Below, in pieces: positions 36,335-44,315 of a stretch of DNA of 49,144 nt (its first letter is position 1; each line of letters opens with the position of its first letter). A program made the translations under genes and the position numbers. This DNA is from Myxococcales bacterium (GTDB lineage Bacteria; Myxococcota_A; Polyangia; Polyangiales; Polyangiaceae), in NCBI GenBank assembly GCA_013297655.1, contig JAAFHV010000027.1:5895-55038 (forward strand), given 5' to 3'. A model generated the notes under the pieces. The model searched no databases. It saw only the letters and a program-made list of their open reading frames with translations, and was not told the DNA's origin.

Positions 36335-38070
36335 GAAAACCTCCGCCCGAACCGGATCGTGTCCGGATACGGCGCGCTCTCGTCGATTTCGCCGGCCAAG
36401 ATTCGCTCCTTCCGCGCGAGCCAATACGAGGCCTGCGCGATCTCGGGGTGGAGCTCGCAGAAGGTCTGCCGCGGCAGGCCCGGGGGCAACAGGAACGTCG
36501 GGAACTGCTCGGGGAACACGTCGTTCGGCTCTACGTTGAACCACGGCTCGCCTGCCATCTCCTCTTCGTCGTCGCGCGGACGCGGCATGGTCCGAAAGCG
36601 GCAGTCGGTGAGATAGGCAATCTCGTCGTAGTCGTAAAAGAGCACACGGCCGAAACGCGTCACGCCGAAGTTCTTCAACATCAAGTCGCCGGGGAAAATG
36701 TTGGCGTCCGCGAGCTCTTTGATGCAATTGCCATATTCGCGGAGCGCCGATCGCAGCTTGGGCTCGTCGGCGCCGGCGACGTACATGTCGAGCGGCACGA
36801 GCCTACGCTCGATGTAGAGGTGCTTCACGACCACCCGCTCCGCGCCGATCTCGATCGACGACGGCGCGAGCTTGCGGATCTCCTCCAAGAGGTCTTCTTT
36901 GAAGCGGTCGCGGGGAAACGACACGTCTTTGTACTCGAGGGAGTCGGCCATTCGGCCTGCGCGGTCGTGCCTTTTGACGAGGCGATAGCGCTCGCGCACG
37001 AACGCGTGGTCGGCGTCCTTCGGGGGCTGGAACCAATCCCGGATCACTTTGAATACGAACGGAAAGCTCGGCAGCGAGAACACGAGCATCACCATCCCGC
37101 GAACGCCCGGCGCGATCTCGAACGCGTCGGTCGAGTGCTTGAGGTGCCAAAAGAGGTCGCGAAAGAGCAGCGTTTTGCCCTGCTTTTGGAGGCCGACGAG
37201 GGTGTAGAGCTCCGACCGCGAGCGCGCCGGCACCACCGTCTCGAGGAACGAGACGTAAGCAGAGGGCACCTCCATGTCGACCATGAAGTAGTCGCGCGCG
37301 AGGCTGAAGAGCCGGCTCACCGCGCGCGTGTCGAGCAAGATCGTATCGACGTAGAGGTCGCCCACCTTGCCGCGACGGAGCGGGATCACGAACGGTACGA
37401 TCACGTCCCCGAGGACCGAGCGGCCAACGAGATACGCCGCGCGACCGCGGAAAAAGAGCGACTTCAGCACCTGGAGCTGGAAGCTCTGGTCGGTCTGCCA
37501 GCCGTTCGGGAAGTGCTCCGCGATCGCGCGCATGAGGTACCCGGTGTCGCGCTCCACGTTCTCGAAGCGACCGCCGAGGGCGCCGAGGCCGGTGTCGATC
37601 AGCATGCGCCGGAGCGTGCCTTCGAGGTCCACGCTGCGCGGGTAGTAGCAGTTGTAGGTGGGCTCTTCCGCGTCGATGTGCTCGGTCGAGATCGCGGGGC
37701 GCGAGAAGATGCAGTCGTTGTTCTGGTAGCTGCGGTGGAGCAGGCGCGTCGCGACCGAGTTGTAGAAGGTCTCCGCGCACTCGGGCTGCCTGTGCTCGTA
37801 GAGGAGCCCGATGTACGCGACCTTCACCTCGCGGAAGAGGGCCTCGCTCTCGCAGTCGCCGGGGAAGCGCTCGCGTACGATCGCGACCCGCTCGCGGACA
37901 CGCTCGTCGTACATGTCGATCCGCGATCGAACGGCCTCGCGGACAGCGGCCCAATCACCGCGCGCGAAGCGGTCTTTTGCGCCGCGCGAGAGCTCACGAA
38001 AGAGCCGATAGTGAAGGTCGAAACCCTCGAGGAGGGTCGTGGCGAGCTCGAGGGCGAGCGGGTTCGACAT
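36331..38070 (-). CDS. aceK: Isocitrate dehydrogenase kinase/phosphatase AceK
   Basis: The protein has 579 residues, the normal AceK length. It phosphorylates and dephosphorylates isocitrate dehydrogenase to divert carbon into the glyoxylate shunt. The regulatory domain (first 300 residues; NNDCIFSRPAISTEHID, YYP-R) and the kinase/phosphatase domain are both present: PGVRGMVMLVFSLPSFPFVFKV near the ATP site, KRHDRAGRMADSLEY, and NIFPGDLMLKNFGVTRFGRVLFYDYDEI in outline, with its catalytic Asp residues. In enterobacteria aceK follows aceBA. Here no glyoxylate-shunt gene is within view, and the gene is instead coupled to a cytochrome. The start is the ATG at 38070. Confidence 0.96.
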   Translation of the reverse strand: MSNPLALELATTLLEGFDLHYRLFRELSRGAKDRFARGDWAAVREAVRSRIDMYDERVRERVAIVRERFPGDCESEALFREVKVAYIGLLYEHRQPECAETFYNSVATRLLHRSYQNNDCIFSRPAISTEHIDAEEPTYNCYYPRSVDLEGTLRRMLIDTGLGALGGRFENVERDTGYLMRAIAEHFPNGWQTDQSFQLQVLKSLFFRGRAAYLVGRSVLGDVIVPFVIPLRRGKVGDLYVDTILLDTRAVSRLFSLARDYFMVDMEVPSAYVSFLETVVPARSRSELYTLVGLQKQGKTLLFRDLFWHLKHSTDAFEIAPGVRGMVMLVFSLPSFPFVFKVIRDWFQPPKDADHAFVRERYRLVKRHDRAGRMADSLEYKDVSFPRDRFKEDLLEEIRKLAPSSIEIGAERVVVKHLYIERRLVPLDMYVAGADEPKLRSALREYGNCIKELADANIFPGDLMLKNFGVTRFGRVLFYDYDEIAYLTDCRFRTMPRPRDDEEEMAGEPWFNVEPNDVFPEQFPTFLLPPGLPRQTFCELHPEIAQASYWLARKERILAGEIDESAPYPDTIRFGRRFS

Positions 38071-38146
38071 TGCGTCCGCACCATAGCAGAGCCGCGCTTC
38101 CGACTCGCGCGACCGACACGAACCTCGTGCGTGACACACGAAGGTC

Positions 38147-38815
38147 TCAGCCGCGCGAAGGCTCCCGTTCTCCCTTCGGGGCGAGCGCGTACACCGCCGG
38201 GAGGAAGAGTGCATAATACATAATGTTCGGGAGCACGCGCACCGCGTAGGCGGGGGTGAAGCCCACGACGAGGAGCACGTCGCACGTGACCCAAAGGAGG
38301 TACTGCGCGACGACGAAGTGAGAGAGGGTGAGGGCCCAGCGTTTTTGGGCCGGATCTGCGGCTGCGAGGCGCCGCACGAGCAGCACGCGGTAGGCCACGA
38401 CGACCGCGACGGCGAGGGCTTCGTAGACCAAAAACTGGAGCCGCGGCGTCGCGGCCACGTTTGGCACCCCGAGGCGCACCAACGACGACAGGATCGGCAC
38501 GACGAGGGCGAGCCCGAGCGCGCGGAGGAACACCGGCACCGTGAGCCCGCGCTCTTCGGTGCACCGCTCCGCGACCAAGAAGAACCGAAAATCACCGAGG
38601 ATCACGAACACCACCGAGAGCACCGTCGCCAGGCTGTCGGACATCTTCAGGAACGGAGACGACGCGAGCGCATCGGCCGCCATCTCGAGCCCGAAGACGA
38701 CGAGGTACCCGTAGAGGAACCGCTGCCGCGACGCGAGCACCAGCGCGGAGACCACGAGGGCGAGCCAAGCGATGCCCGGATGATGGACGGGACTGTCGTA
38801 GATGGCCTGCCACAC
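38147..38815 (-). CDS. Six-helix membrane protein of unknown function
   Basis: The protein has 222 residues with six to seven hydrophobic helices (GIAWLALVVSALVLA, FLYGYLVVFGLEMAADAL, LATVLSVVFVILGDF, FLRALGLALVVPILSSL, FLVYEALAVAVVVAYRVLLV, HFVVAQYLLWVTCDVLLVVG, LPNIMYYALFLPAVYAL). Short polar loops separate them, and an Arg/Glu-rich C-terminus follows. No channel, transporter or enzyme motif is evident. It lies upstream of aceK on the same strand with a 76-bp gap, so cotranscription is possible. Confidence 0.75.
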   Translation of the reverse strand: MWQAIYDSPVHHPGIAWLALVVSALVLASRQRFLYGYLVVFGLEMAADALASSPFLKMSDSLATVLSVVFVILGDFRFFLVAERCTEERGLTVPVFLRALGLALVVPILSSLVRLGVPNVAATPRLQFLVYEALAVAVVVAYRVLLVRRLAAADPAQKRWALTLSHFVVAQYLLWVTCDVLLVVGFTPAYAVRVLPNIMYYALFLPAVYALAPKGEREPSRG

Positions 38816-38872
38816 CCAGACAGAGCTACGTCCAATGCCCCCGCCCCGGCAAGCAGACTGCCTCGGACCGTG

Positions 38873-38901
38873 TTGCCATTTCGTCGAAACGGCGGTAACT
38901 C
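38873..38901 (+). promoter_or_regulatory. Sigma-70-type promoter of tRNA-Gln
   Basis: TTGCCA at 38873-38878 and TAACTC at 38896-38901 are separated by 17 bp. The predicted start is near 38908, about 5 nt before the mature tRNA 5' end. Confidence 0.55.
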
Positions 38902-38912
38902 ATGGGCGCTCT

Positions 38913-38986
38913 TCCGGCGTCGTCTAATGGCAGGACAGCGGATTTTGATTCCGCTTATCATGGTTCGAATCCATGCGCTGGAACCA
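38913..38986 (+). tRNA. tRNA-Gln (anticodon UUG)
   Basis: The cloverleaf is complete. Acceptor TCCGGCG pairs with CGCTGGA (one G-U); D-stem GTC/GAC; anticodon stem GCGGA/TCCGC around TTTTGAT, with anticodon TTG at 38945-38947; variable loop TTAT; T-stem CATGG/CCATG around TTCGAAT. The discriminator is A, and CCA is encoded at 38984-38986. It reads CAA codons and is a single gene, not part of a tRNA cluster. Confidence 0.97.
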
Positions 38987-39036
38987 CCAACCCCTGGAAA
39001 ACCCCTCCAAACGCCCTGTAACGCGCGTGTAGGGGG

Positions 39037-39065
39037 TTGACGCACATCGGCGAGATCCCTAGAAC
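39037..39065 (+). promoter_or_regulatory. Strong sigma-70 promoter, probably leaderless transcript
   Basis: TTGACG at 39037-39042 and TAGAAC at 39060-39065 are separated by 17 bp. The -10 box ends six bases before the ATG at 39072, so the transcript would start at or next to the start codon. There is no Shine-Dalgarno sequence. This is the layout expected for a leaderless mRNA. Confidence 0.6.
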
Positions 39066-39071
39066 GCGGCG

Positions 39072-40025
39072 ATGATTCGTCGCCCTCTCGCCTCGCTCGC
39101 CTCCCTCGGTCTCGCCTCGCTGGTCACCCTCCTCGGTTCTTCCGTGCTCGGCTGCGCCGCCGACACGAGCGAAGAGCAGGCCGACGACCTGGAGAGCGCC
39201 GTCACCGTCGGGCAAGACACCGCGTTCACCAAGGTCGACGCGCCGAGCGCGCAGGTTCGTGTCGCGAACCTCACCCTCACGATCGACGACGCGGTCTCCG
39301 TGCGGCGCGACGGCAACGGGATGACCACCACCGTGAAGCTCCGCGCGAGCCGCGATCTCGCCTCGGTGATGAGCTTCGTCCCCGACGACGCGTTCGGCAC
39401 CGCGCGCCTCACGTCCGCGCGCACCTTCGAGATCGATCTCGCGGGCGGCTACGAGCTCAACACGATCCTCTCTGGCCTTCCCTTGTTCGTCAGCGTCGAC
39501 ACCAAGACCGGCGCCACGAAGCACTACGAAGCGCGCATCGACCTCGCGAGCCGCTTCTTCGACTTCCGCGGCTCGTCGAGCATCTTCGTCGACGCCCCGA
39601 TTCGTCCCGTCCTCGTCCGCGAGGGCGATCAAAACCTGCGCTACCGCGGCACCGCCCGCGCCGACGGCGCCACCTCGTTCAACATCTCCACCGACGACGA
39701 CGCCGAGCCCACGATCGGTGCGCTCGGCGGTGGCAAGTTCCAATTCGATTGGGGCTACACGCTGTTCGAGATCGTGGTCGACAGCCCCGAGGCCGACGTG
39801 TTCTTCAACGCGAATCTGCCTGGAAATCGCCTCGTTTCGAAGCGCGCTCACGCCAAGATCGAGGTCGGCTCGGTCGGCCTCACGCGCCTCGCCGCGTACG
39901 ACGTTTGGCCCTCGCTCACCTGCGCCCCGCGAGTCAAAGCGTGCGTCACTGCGGCAGGGTCGCGCCCCGATCTCGGACACTGCGGCACGTACCGCGAAGT
40001 GTCTCCCTGCCTCGTCGCCAACTGA
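39072..40025 (+). CDS. Large lipoprotein of unknown function
   Basis: The protein has 317 residues. The signal peptide ends at a lipobox (GSSVLGC); Cys-28 is the likely lipid site. An acidic stretch (TSEEQADDLESAV) is followed by a beta-rich body (VRVANLTLTIDDAVSV, TVKLRASRDLASVM, FQFDWGYTLFEIVVDS) that resembles a two-layer sandwich. Four Cys at the C-terminus (TCAP, KACVT, HCGTY, PCLVAN) may form disulfides. I cannot assign a family. It is transcribed from its own promoter and converges on the next lipoprotein gene. Confidence 0.75.
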   Translation: MIRRPLASLASLGLASLVTLLGSSVLGCAADTSEEQADDLESAVTVGQDTAFTKVDAPSAQVRVANLTLTIDDAVSVRRDGNGMTTTVKLRASRDLASVMSFVPDDAFGTARLTSARTFEIDLAGGYELNTILSGLPLFVSVDTKTGATKHYEARIDLASRFFDFRGSSSIFVDAPIRPVLVREGDQNLRYRGTARADGATSFNISTDDDAEPTIGALGGGKFQFDWGYTLFEIVVDSPEADVFFNANLPGNRLVSKRAHAKIEVGSVGLTRLAAYDVWPSLTCAPRVKACVTAAGSRPDLGHCGTYREVSPCLVAN

Positions 40026-40045
40026 TCCGCTCCTCCCCGCGAGTC

Positions 40046-40092
40046 GCACTCGCGCGCTGCACCGAACCATCGATGCGGGTGCGCGCGAGTGC
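40046..40092. terminator. Strong hairpin between convergent lipoprotein genes
   Basis: GCACTCGCGCGC pairs with GCGCGCGAGTGC (12 bp), and the stem continues through ACC/GGT after a 3-nt bulge. It sits in the 87-bp gap between two convergent stops, so it could end transcription in both directions. There is no U-tract on either strand. Confidence 0.5.
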
Positions 40093-40112
40093 TCTCGTCG
40101 GACGTCACCTCG

Positions 40113-41408
40113 TCACTTCCCGCAGAAGAGGGTCGCGACCCGCGCGAAGCTCTCGACCGGGGTCGCGCCGACGCACTTCGGCTCCCACTTCGCACGCTGC
40201 TGCTCGACCGCCGCGGTGCATGCCGGCGCCATCGACGCGGCGCAGATCCCGCTCGCGGCCTGGGTGAGGCACGCGGCCTTCTGACCGGGGCTCGTGCACG
40301 CGGGGCAAGCCGCCTCGAGGCACGCGTCTTGGACCGCGAGGGACGCTGCGCACTCGGGCTTGCCGAGCACCATCGCCGCGCACGAGATCGTGTTGACCGA
40401 GTACTCCCCGTGGCGGGTGGGGTACACGACGCCGACCGGCGCTGCGAGCATCTCGCGGTCGCTCGAGCCCATCACGCACGCGCCGCAGGCCGGGTTTGCG
40501 GCGACGAGCTGCTCGCAAGCGAACGAGCCGGCGTGGGGGAGACAAGCTGCAGCCATGTCTGCGATTTCGCTCGCGGAACAACGGCCCGAGCCGATGCGCG
40601 GGGCGCCGCCGGAGATCGCCGGGGGCGTGCGGTCGTCGTAGCAGCTCGTCGGCGCGGTGCCCTCGTGCACCGGCGCCGGGATCACGCGGCGGAGGCTCTC
40701 CGGCTCGCGACGCGGTTGCGCCTCGTTCGAGAGCACACGAGCGTCGTCAGCGCCGGGGAGCACGTTGCGAATCTCGTCCGATCCGCGCCCGACTTGCGGG
40801 CGATCGCCGCCGTATCCGCGGAGATCACCGATGTCGCGACCGGCGCCGTGCACCGCGTTCGTGGCATCTTGGTTCAGCCCACGGAACGTCGTGTCCGGGC
40901 TCGTCGTCATCGGCGCGTCGTCGCCGTGGCCACGGAGGTCGCCGACCGGGCGGCGCGCGCCGTACACGGCGTTGGGCTCGCCGTGTTTCACCGAGCGGAT
41001 ATCGACGTCCGAGCCCGCGACCATCGGAGCCTCGTCGCCGTAGGAGCGCAGATCCCCGAGGTTACGGGGAGCGCCGAGGACGCGGGCTTCGTCGTCGCGG
41101 CCGCCCCGGTTCGTGAGCGAGCCTTCGCTGCCCTGGGCGACCATCGGCTGGTCGTCGAGGTAGCTCGGCATCTTGGGGTCGTTGCCGCCCTTGGTCGCGA
41201 AGCTAGGCTTCCCGCGAACCGTGCCGAGCTCGTTGCCGGCGCCGGTGACGGCACCCGTCGGACCGTCGAGGACCGAGCCCATTTCGAGCGCCGCTTCGTC
41301 CTCTCCGATGTCCTCGGAGGAGGTGCGCTCTGCACAACCCACGCTGCCGTAGGCGAAGAAGGCGGTGACGAGGACGAACGAGGCGACCGAATTTTTACGA
41401 GTGAACAT
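40113..41408 (-). CDS. Repeat-bearing, Cys-rich lipoprotein
   Basis: The protein has 431 residues from an ATG with AAAGGAAAAG upstream. The lipobox is YGSVGCAE. Residues about 80-216 contain a 38-residue repeat: GDLRSYGDEAPMV at 118, GDLRGHGDDAPM at 156 and GDLRGYGGDRPQV at 194, spaced exactly 38 apart, with a degenerate copy before. These look like a Gly/Asp-rich extended stalk. The C-terminal 160 residues hold about 16 Cys (AACLPHAGSFACEQL, ACGACVMG, ACLEAACPAC) and are probably a disulfide-rich domain. No family is recognised. It could be a cell-surface adhesin or carrier. Confidence 0.8.
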   Translation of the reverse strand: MFTRKNSVASFVLVTAFFAYGSVGCAERTSSEDIGEDEAALEMGSVLDGPTGAVTGAGNELGTVRGKPSFATKGGNDPKMPSYLDDQPMVAQGSEGSLTNRGGRDDEARVLGAPRNLGDLRSYGDEAPMVAGSDVDIRSVKHGEPNAVYGARRPVGDLRGHGDDAPMTTSPDTTFRGLNQDATNAVHGAGRDIGDLRGYGGDRPQVGRGSDEIRNVLPGADDARVLSNEAQPRREPESLRRVIPAPVHEGTAPTSCYDDRTPPAISGGAPRIGSGRCSASEIADMAAACLPHAGSFACEQLVAANPACGACVMGSSDREMLAAPVGVVYPTRHGEYSVNTISCAAMVLGKPECAASLAVQDACLEAACPACTSPGQKAACLTQAASGICAASMAPACTAAVEQQRAKWEPKCVGATPVESFARVATLFCGK

Positions 41409-41508
41409 GGGCTTTTCCTTTCAGAGAGCCCCGGACCTTCCGGGGTTTGCGGGGGTCTTTCCCGCCGCGCCCCTCTCTCGGTCGGCCCCTCGTTCGTGTT
41501 GCGTCGAT

Positions 41509-41560
41509 CACGATTTATTTTTTCGAATCCCAAGACGTCAGGAAAATGTCAGGATTCGCC
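41509..41560 (+). promoter_or_regulatory. AT-rich upstream region and 11-bp direct repeat before the WYL-type regulator
   Basis: ACGATTTATTTTTTCG at 41509-41525 is unusually AT-rich for this genome and marks a likely promoter. GTCAGGA occurs at 41537-41543 and 41548-41554, one helical turn apart, overlapping the ribosome site of the regulator. This could be its own operator. Confidence 0.4.
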
Positions 41561-42226
41561 ATGCGTCGAACGGAGCGTCTTTTTGCGCTGAGCGAGCTCC
41601 TCCGGGCGCGACGGACGGGCATCACCGCGGAGGCCATCGCGGAGCGCTTCGGGGTGACGATGCGCACGGTCTACCGCGATCTCGACGCGCTCCGCGCCGC
41701 GAGCCTCCCGGTACGGTCCGACCGCGGCCCCGGTGGCGGATACGCGCTCGACAAGAGCTACGCCCTGCCGCCGGTGAACTTCACCGCGCGTGAGGCGGCC
41801 GTGCTCGCCGCGCTCGGAGGGTTCGCCGCTTCGATGCGCGCCCTCCCCTTCACCGAGACGCTCGCGAGCGCGCTCGACAAAGTACGGGCCGCGCTGCCTC
41901 GTCCCGCGATGCGCGATCTCGAGGCCAAGCTGGGGGAGCTCTCCTTCGTCGGCGTGCCGCAGGTGCCCGTCGCGGACGAGGTGCGGCGAGCCGTCGAGCG
42001 CGCGTGGTTCGAGAACGCGCCCCTGCTCGTCACGTACCACGCGACGAGCGGCGAGCGCACCGAGCGTACGGTCCGCCTCCGTAAGGTCGTCATGGATCGC
42101 CGTGAAACGCGCCTCTTCGTGCACGACGTGGAGCGCGACGCCGAACGCGAGCTCCTCCTCCATCGCATCGAGCGCGCCAAGGTGCTCAAGCCGTTCACGA
42201 GCATCGAGAGCCCCGCGGCGACCTGA
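41561..42226 (+). CDS. HTH-11/WYL-type transcriptional regulator
   Basis: The protein has 221 residues starting at the ATG at 41561, giving the usual MRRTERLF beginning; an ATG at 41546 is less likely. The N-terminal DeoR-like winged helix (ITAEAIAERFGVTMRTVYRDLDAL) is typical of WYL regulators, followed by RGPGGGYAL. The C-terminal part follows WYL-domain spacing, but the WYL tripeptide reads RLF. WYL domains sense nucleic acids or nucleotides and often control antiphage or stress genes. The stop is 25 bp before the C13 peptidase start, so the two are cotranscribed. Confidence 0.88.
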   Translation: MRRTERLFALSELLRARRTGITAEAIAERFGVTMRTVYRDLDALRAASLPVRSDRGPGGGYALDKSYALPPVNFTAREAAVLAALGGFAASMRALPFTETLASALDKVRAALPRPAMRDLEAKLGELSFVGVPQVPVADEVRRAVERAWFENAPLLVTYHATSGERTERTVRLRKVVMDRRETRLFVHDVERDAERELLLHRIERAKVLKPFTSIESPAAT

Positions 42227-42251
42227 GCTACGGTCTTTGCATGAGGCCGTC

Positions 42252-44300
42252 GTGAACGTCATCCCGGCGTGGGTCTTCGGCGCGGCCGCTTCCGCCGGCG
42301 TCCTGATCGCGGCGCACGCCGTCGCACGAAGACGGCGCGCGAAGACGTACGTCGACCGTGCGTTCGAGCTCGTACGCGACGGGCGCCCCGGGCGGGCCCG
42401 CGCGCTCCTTCGTCTCGCGGCGCGCATCGAGCGACGCGGACGCGATGCGCGCGCCGTCCTGTGCGAAGCGTTGGCGCTCTTCTGGCAGGGCTCGTTCGAC
42501 GCGGCGCTCGGTATGTCTTGCCTCGCGAGCGCCGAAGCGGAGGCAGAAGGTGCCGCCGCGAGCGAGGTCGGAGCGCAGGGGCGCGCGATCGCGGTGCTCG
42601 CGCTCGTCTTCGGCGAGGAGGTGGGCGGCGCGAGGGTGCTCTACGATCTCGCGTCGACCGAGACGACGAGCACGTCGATCCGCGAGCTCACCCTCCCGTA
42701 CGTCGGCGCGATCGTGTCGTTCCACGAGCGGCGCGAGAGCGGCACCGTCGACGACGAGGCGTTCGAGGAGGCCGGCGTGCTCGGTGTGCGCGAGGCCCAC
42801 GGCGCGCTCGCGACGTTTCACCTCGCCGCGCGGGCGCACGCCGCGGGTGACGCCGACCGCGCACGCGAGCTCCTCTCGCGCGTCCACGAGGAGGCAGGTC
42901 ACACCTTCGTGCGGCGTTGGGCGCGTCACCAGCTCGAGGCGCTGGGTCCGCCCCGCGCGCGGCTCACGCCGACGAAAGATCCCGCGTTCGACGCGCTCGA
43001 CCTGTTTCGCGTGCCCCTCTTTCATCCCGACGCGATTCGACGAGTGACGCCCTCGGCCGGGCGCGCGGCGCTCCTTGTCCTCGTGTGCGCGGCCCTCATT
43101 TTTGCGCGTGCGCTCGCGCAAATCACTGAAATTGAACCCTTTTCCGCGGAGCAATTCGGGCGCGACCTTCTCCCGATCGGCGCGGTGGCGTTCGCGAGCG
43201 GCGTCGGTCTCCTCGGCCTGCGGGCTCGCCACGGGACGCGTTTGCGCTTCGTCACGGCGTGTTTCACGGCGATGCCCGCTCTCGTCCTCGGGTGCGTGGC
43301 CGCGAGCGCAACCCCATGGGGAGCCGGCGCGTTCGGGTTCCTCGCCGTGTGGGGGTTCGTGCTCACGCTGGCGCTCGTGCGCTCCGTCTCGCCCGCGGGG
43401 TGGCTGCGCGCGCTCGTCACGTCGAGCCTCGTGGTCGGGGGCTTCACCGCCGCGATGCTTTTTTTCCCGCCTACGCGCTCGTATCTCCCGCCCGAGCTGG
43501 AAGACGAGCTCACCGCCCTTCGCGACAGCCGCGCGGTCTTGAAGATGCGCCGCGAGCGCTTCGAGCAGAAAGACGAGGCCATGCTCGTCGCGGACGAGGC
43601 GGCGCTCCTCCCCGAGCGCGCGGGCACGACGGATCTGTATTTCGTCTCCTTCGCCGGATACGGCGCGCAGCGTGTGTTCGCGGCCGAGAGCCGCTACGCC
43701 CGCGATCTCTTCGACGAGCGGTTCGACACCCGCGGTCGCTCGATCGTCCTCGCGAACGAGGTCGGCCACACGGCTCAGCCGCGCGCGAACCGGCACACGC
43801 TTCATCGAACGCTGGCCGCGATTGGCAAACGCATGAACCCGAAGGAAGACGTGCTCTTCCTCTACCTGACGAGCCACGGCGACCAGAACGGGCTCGCGAT
43901 CTTCGACGGCGAGAGCTCAACCCTCAGCCCAGCCGACCTACGGAGCGCGCTCGACGATGCAGGTATTCTACACCGAATCGTGATCGTGGCTGGCTGCGAG
44001 TCGGGGGTGTTCCTCGAGCCCCTCCAGACGCCCACGTCGCTCGTCGCGACCGCCGCCTCGACGTACCGATCGTCGTATGGATGCTCCGACACGCGCTCGT
44101 TCACGGAGTACGGCGAGCGCGTATTTCGTGATCATCTCGCCCACGGAGAGCCCTTCGTCGCCGCCCTCACGCGCGCCAACGACGACACGATCGCGGCCGA
44201 GACCGCTCGCGGCGCGGCCCTCTCGCATCCGCGGCTCTCGGTCGGGAACGCGACCGCCACGAAGCTCGCTGAGCTCGAGGACCGCCTCGATTTGCGTTGA
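42252..44300 (+). CDS. Membrane-embedded peptidase C13 (legumain/caspase-like) with helical N-domain
   Basis: The protein has 682 residues from a GTG at 42252 preceded by GAGG. A short N-terminal hydrophobic helix is followed by a cytosolic alpha-rich region to about 260 that looks TPR-like (ARALLRLAARIERRG, ALALFWQGSFDAAL). Five hydrophobic helices span about 272-405. The C-terminal 230 residues are a C13 domain: LYLTSHGDQNG (His-542) and VIVAGCESGVF (Cys-582), the same spacing and GCESG motif as legumain, then YGCSDTRSFTEYGERVF. The protease domain would be on one side of the membrane. C13 enzymes share the caspase fold. The substrate is unknown. Confidence 0.88.
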   Translation: MNVIPAWVFGAAASAGVLIAAHAVARRRRAKTYVDRAFELVRDGRPGRARALLRLAARIERRGRDARAVLCEALALFWQGSFDAALGMSCLASAEAEAEGAAASEVGAQGRAIAVLALVFGEEVGGARVLYDLASTETTSTSIRELTLPYVGAIVSFHERRESGTVDDEAFEEAGVLGVREAHGALATFHLAARAHAAGDADRARELLSRVHEEAGHTFVRRWARHQLEALGPPRARLTPTKDPAFDALDLFRVPLFHPDAIRRVTPSAGRAALLVLVCAALIFARALAQITEIEPFSAEQFGRDLLPIGAVAFASGVGLLGLRARHGTRLRFVTACFTAMPALVLGCVAASATPWGAGAFGFLAVWGFVLTLALVRSVSPAGWLRALVTSSLVVGGFTAAMLFFPPTRSYLPPELEDELTALRDSRAVLKMRRERFEQKDEAMLVADEAALLPERAGTTDLYFVSFAGYGAQRVFAAESRYARDLFDERFDTRGRSIVLANEVGHTAQPRANRHTLHRTLAAIGKRMNPKEDVLFLYLTSHGDQNGLAIFDGESSTLSPADLRSALDDAGILHRIVIVAGCESGVFLEPLQTPTSLVATAASTYRSSYGCSDTRSFTEYGERVFRDHLAHGEPFVAALTRANDDTIAAETARGAALSHPRLSVGNATATKLAELEDRLDLR

Positions 44301-44315
44301 TCACCCGCGAGGCGC

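Noticed and set aside
38987-39036. Terminator after tRNA-Gln (CCCTGT...ACAGGG-like)
   Set aside because: Only a weak seven-pair stem with two G-U pairs and no U-tract, so it is not called.
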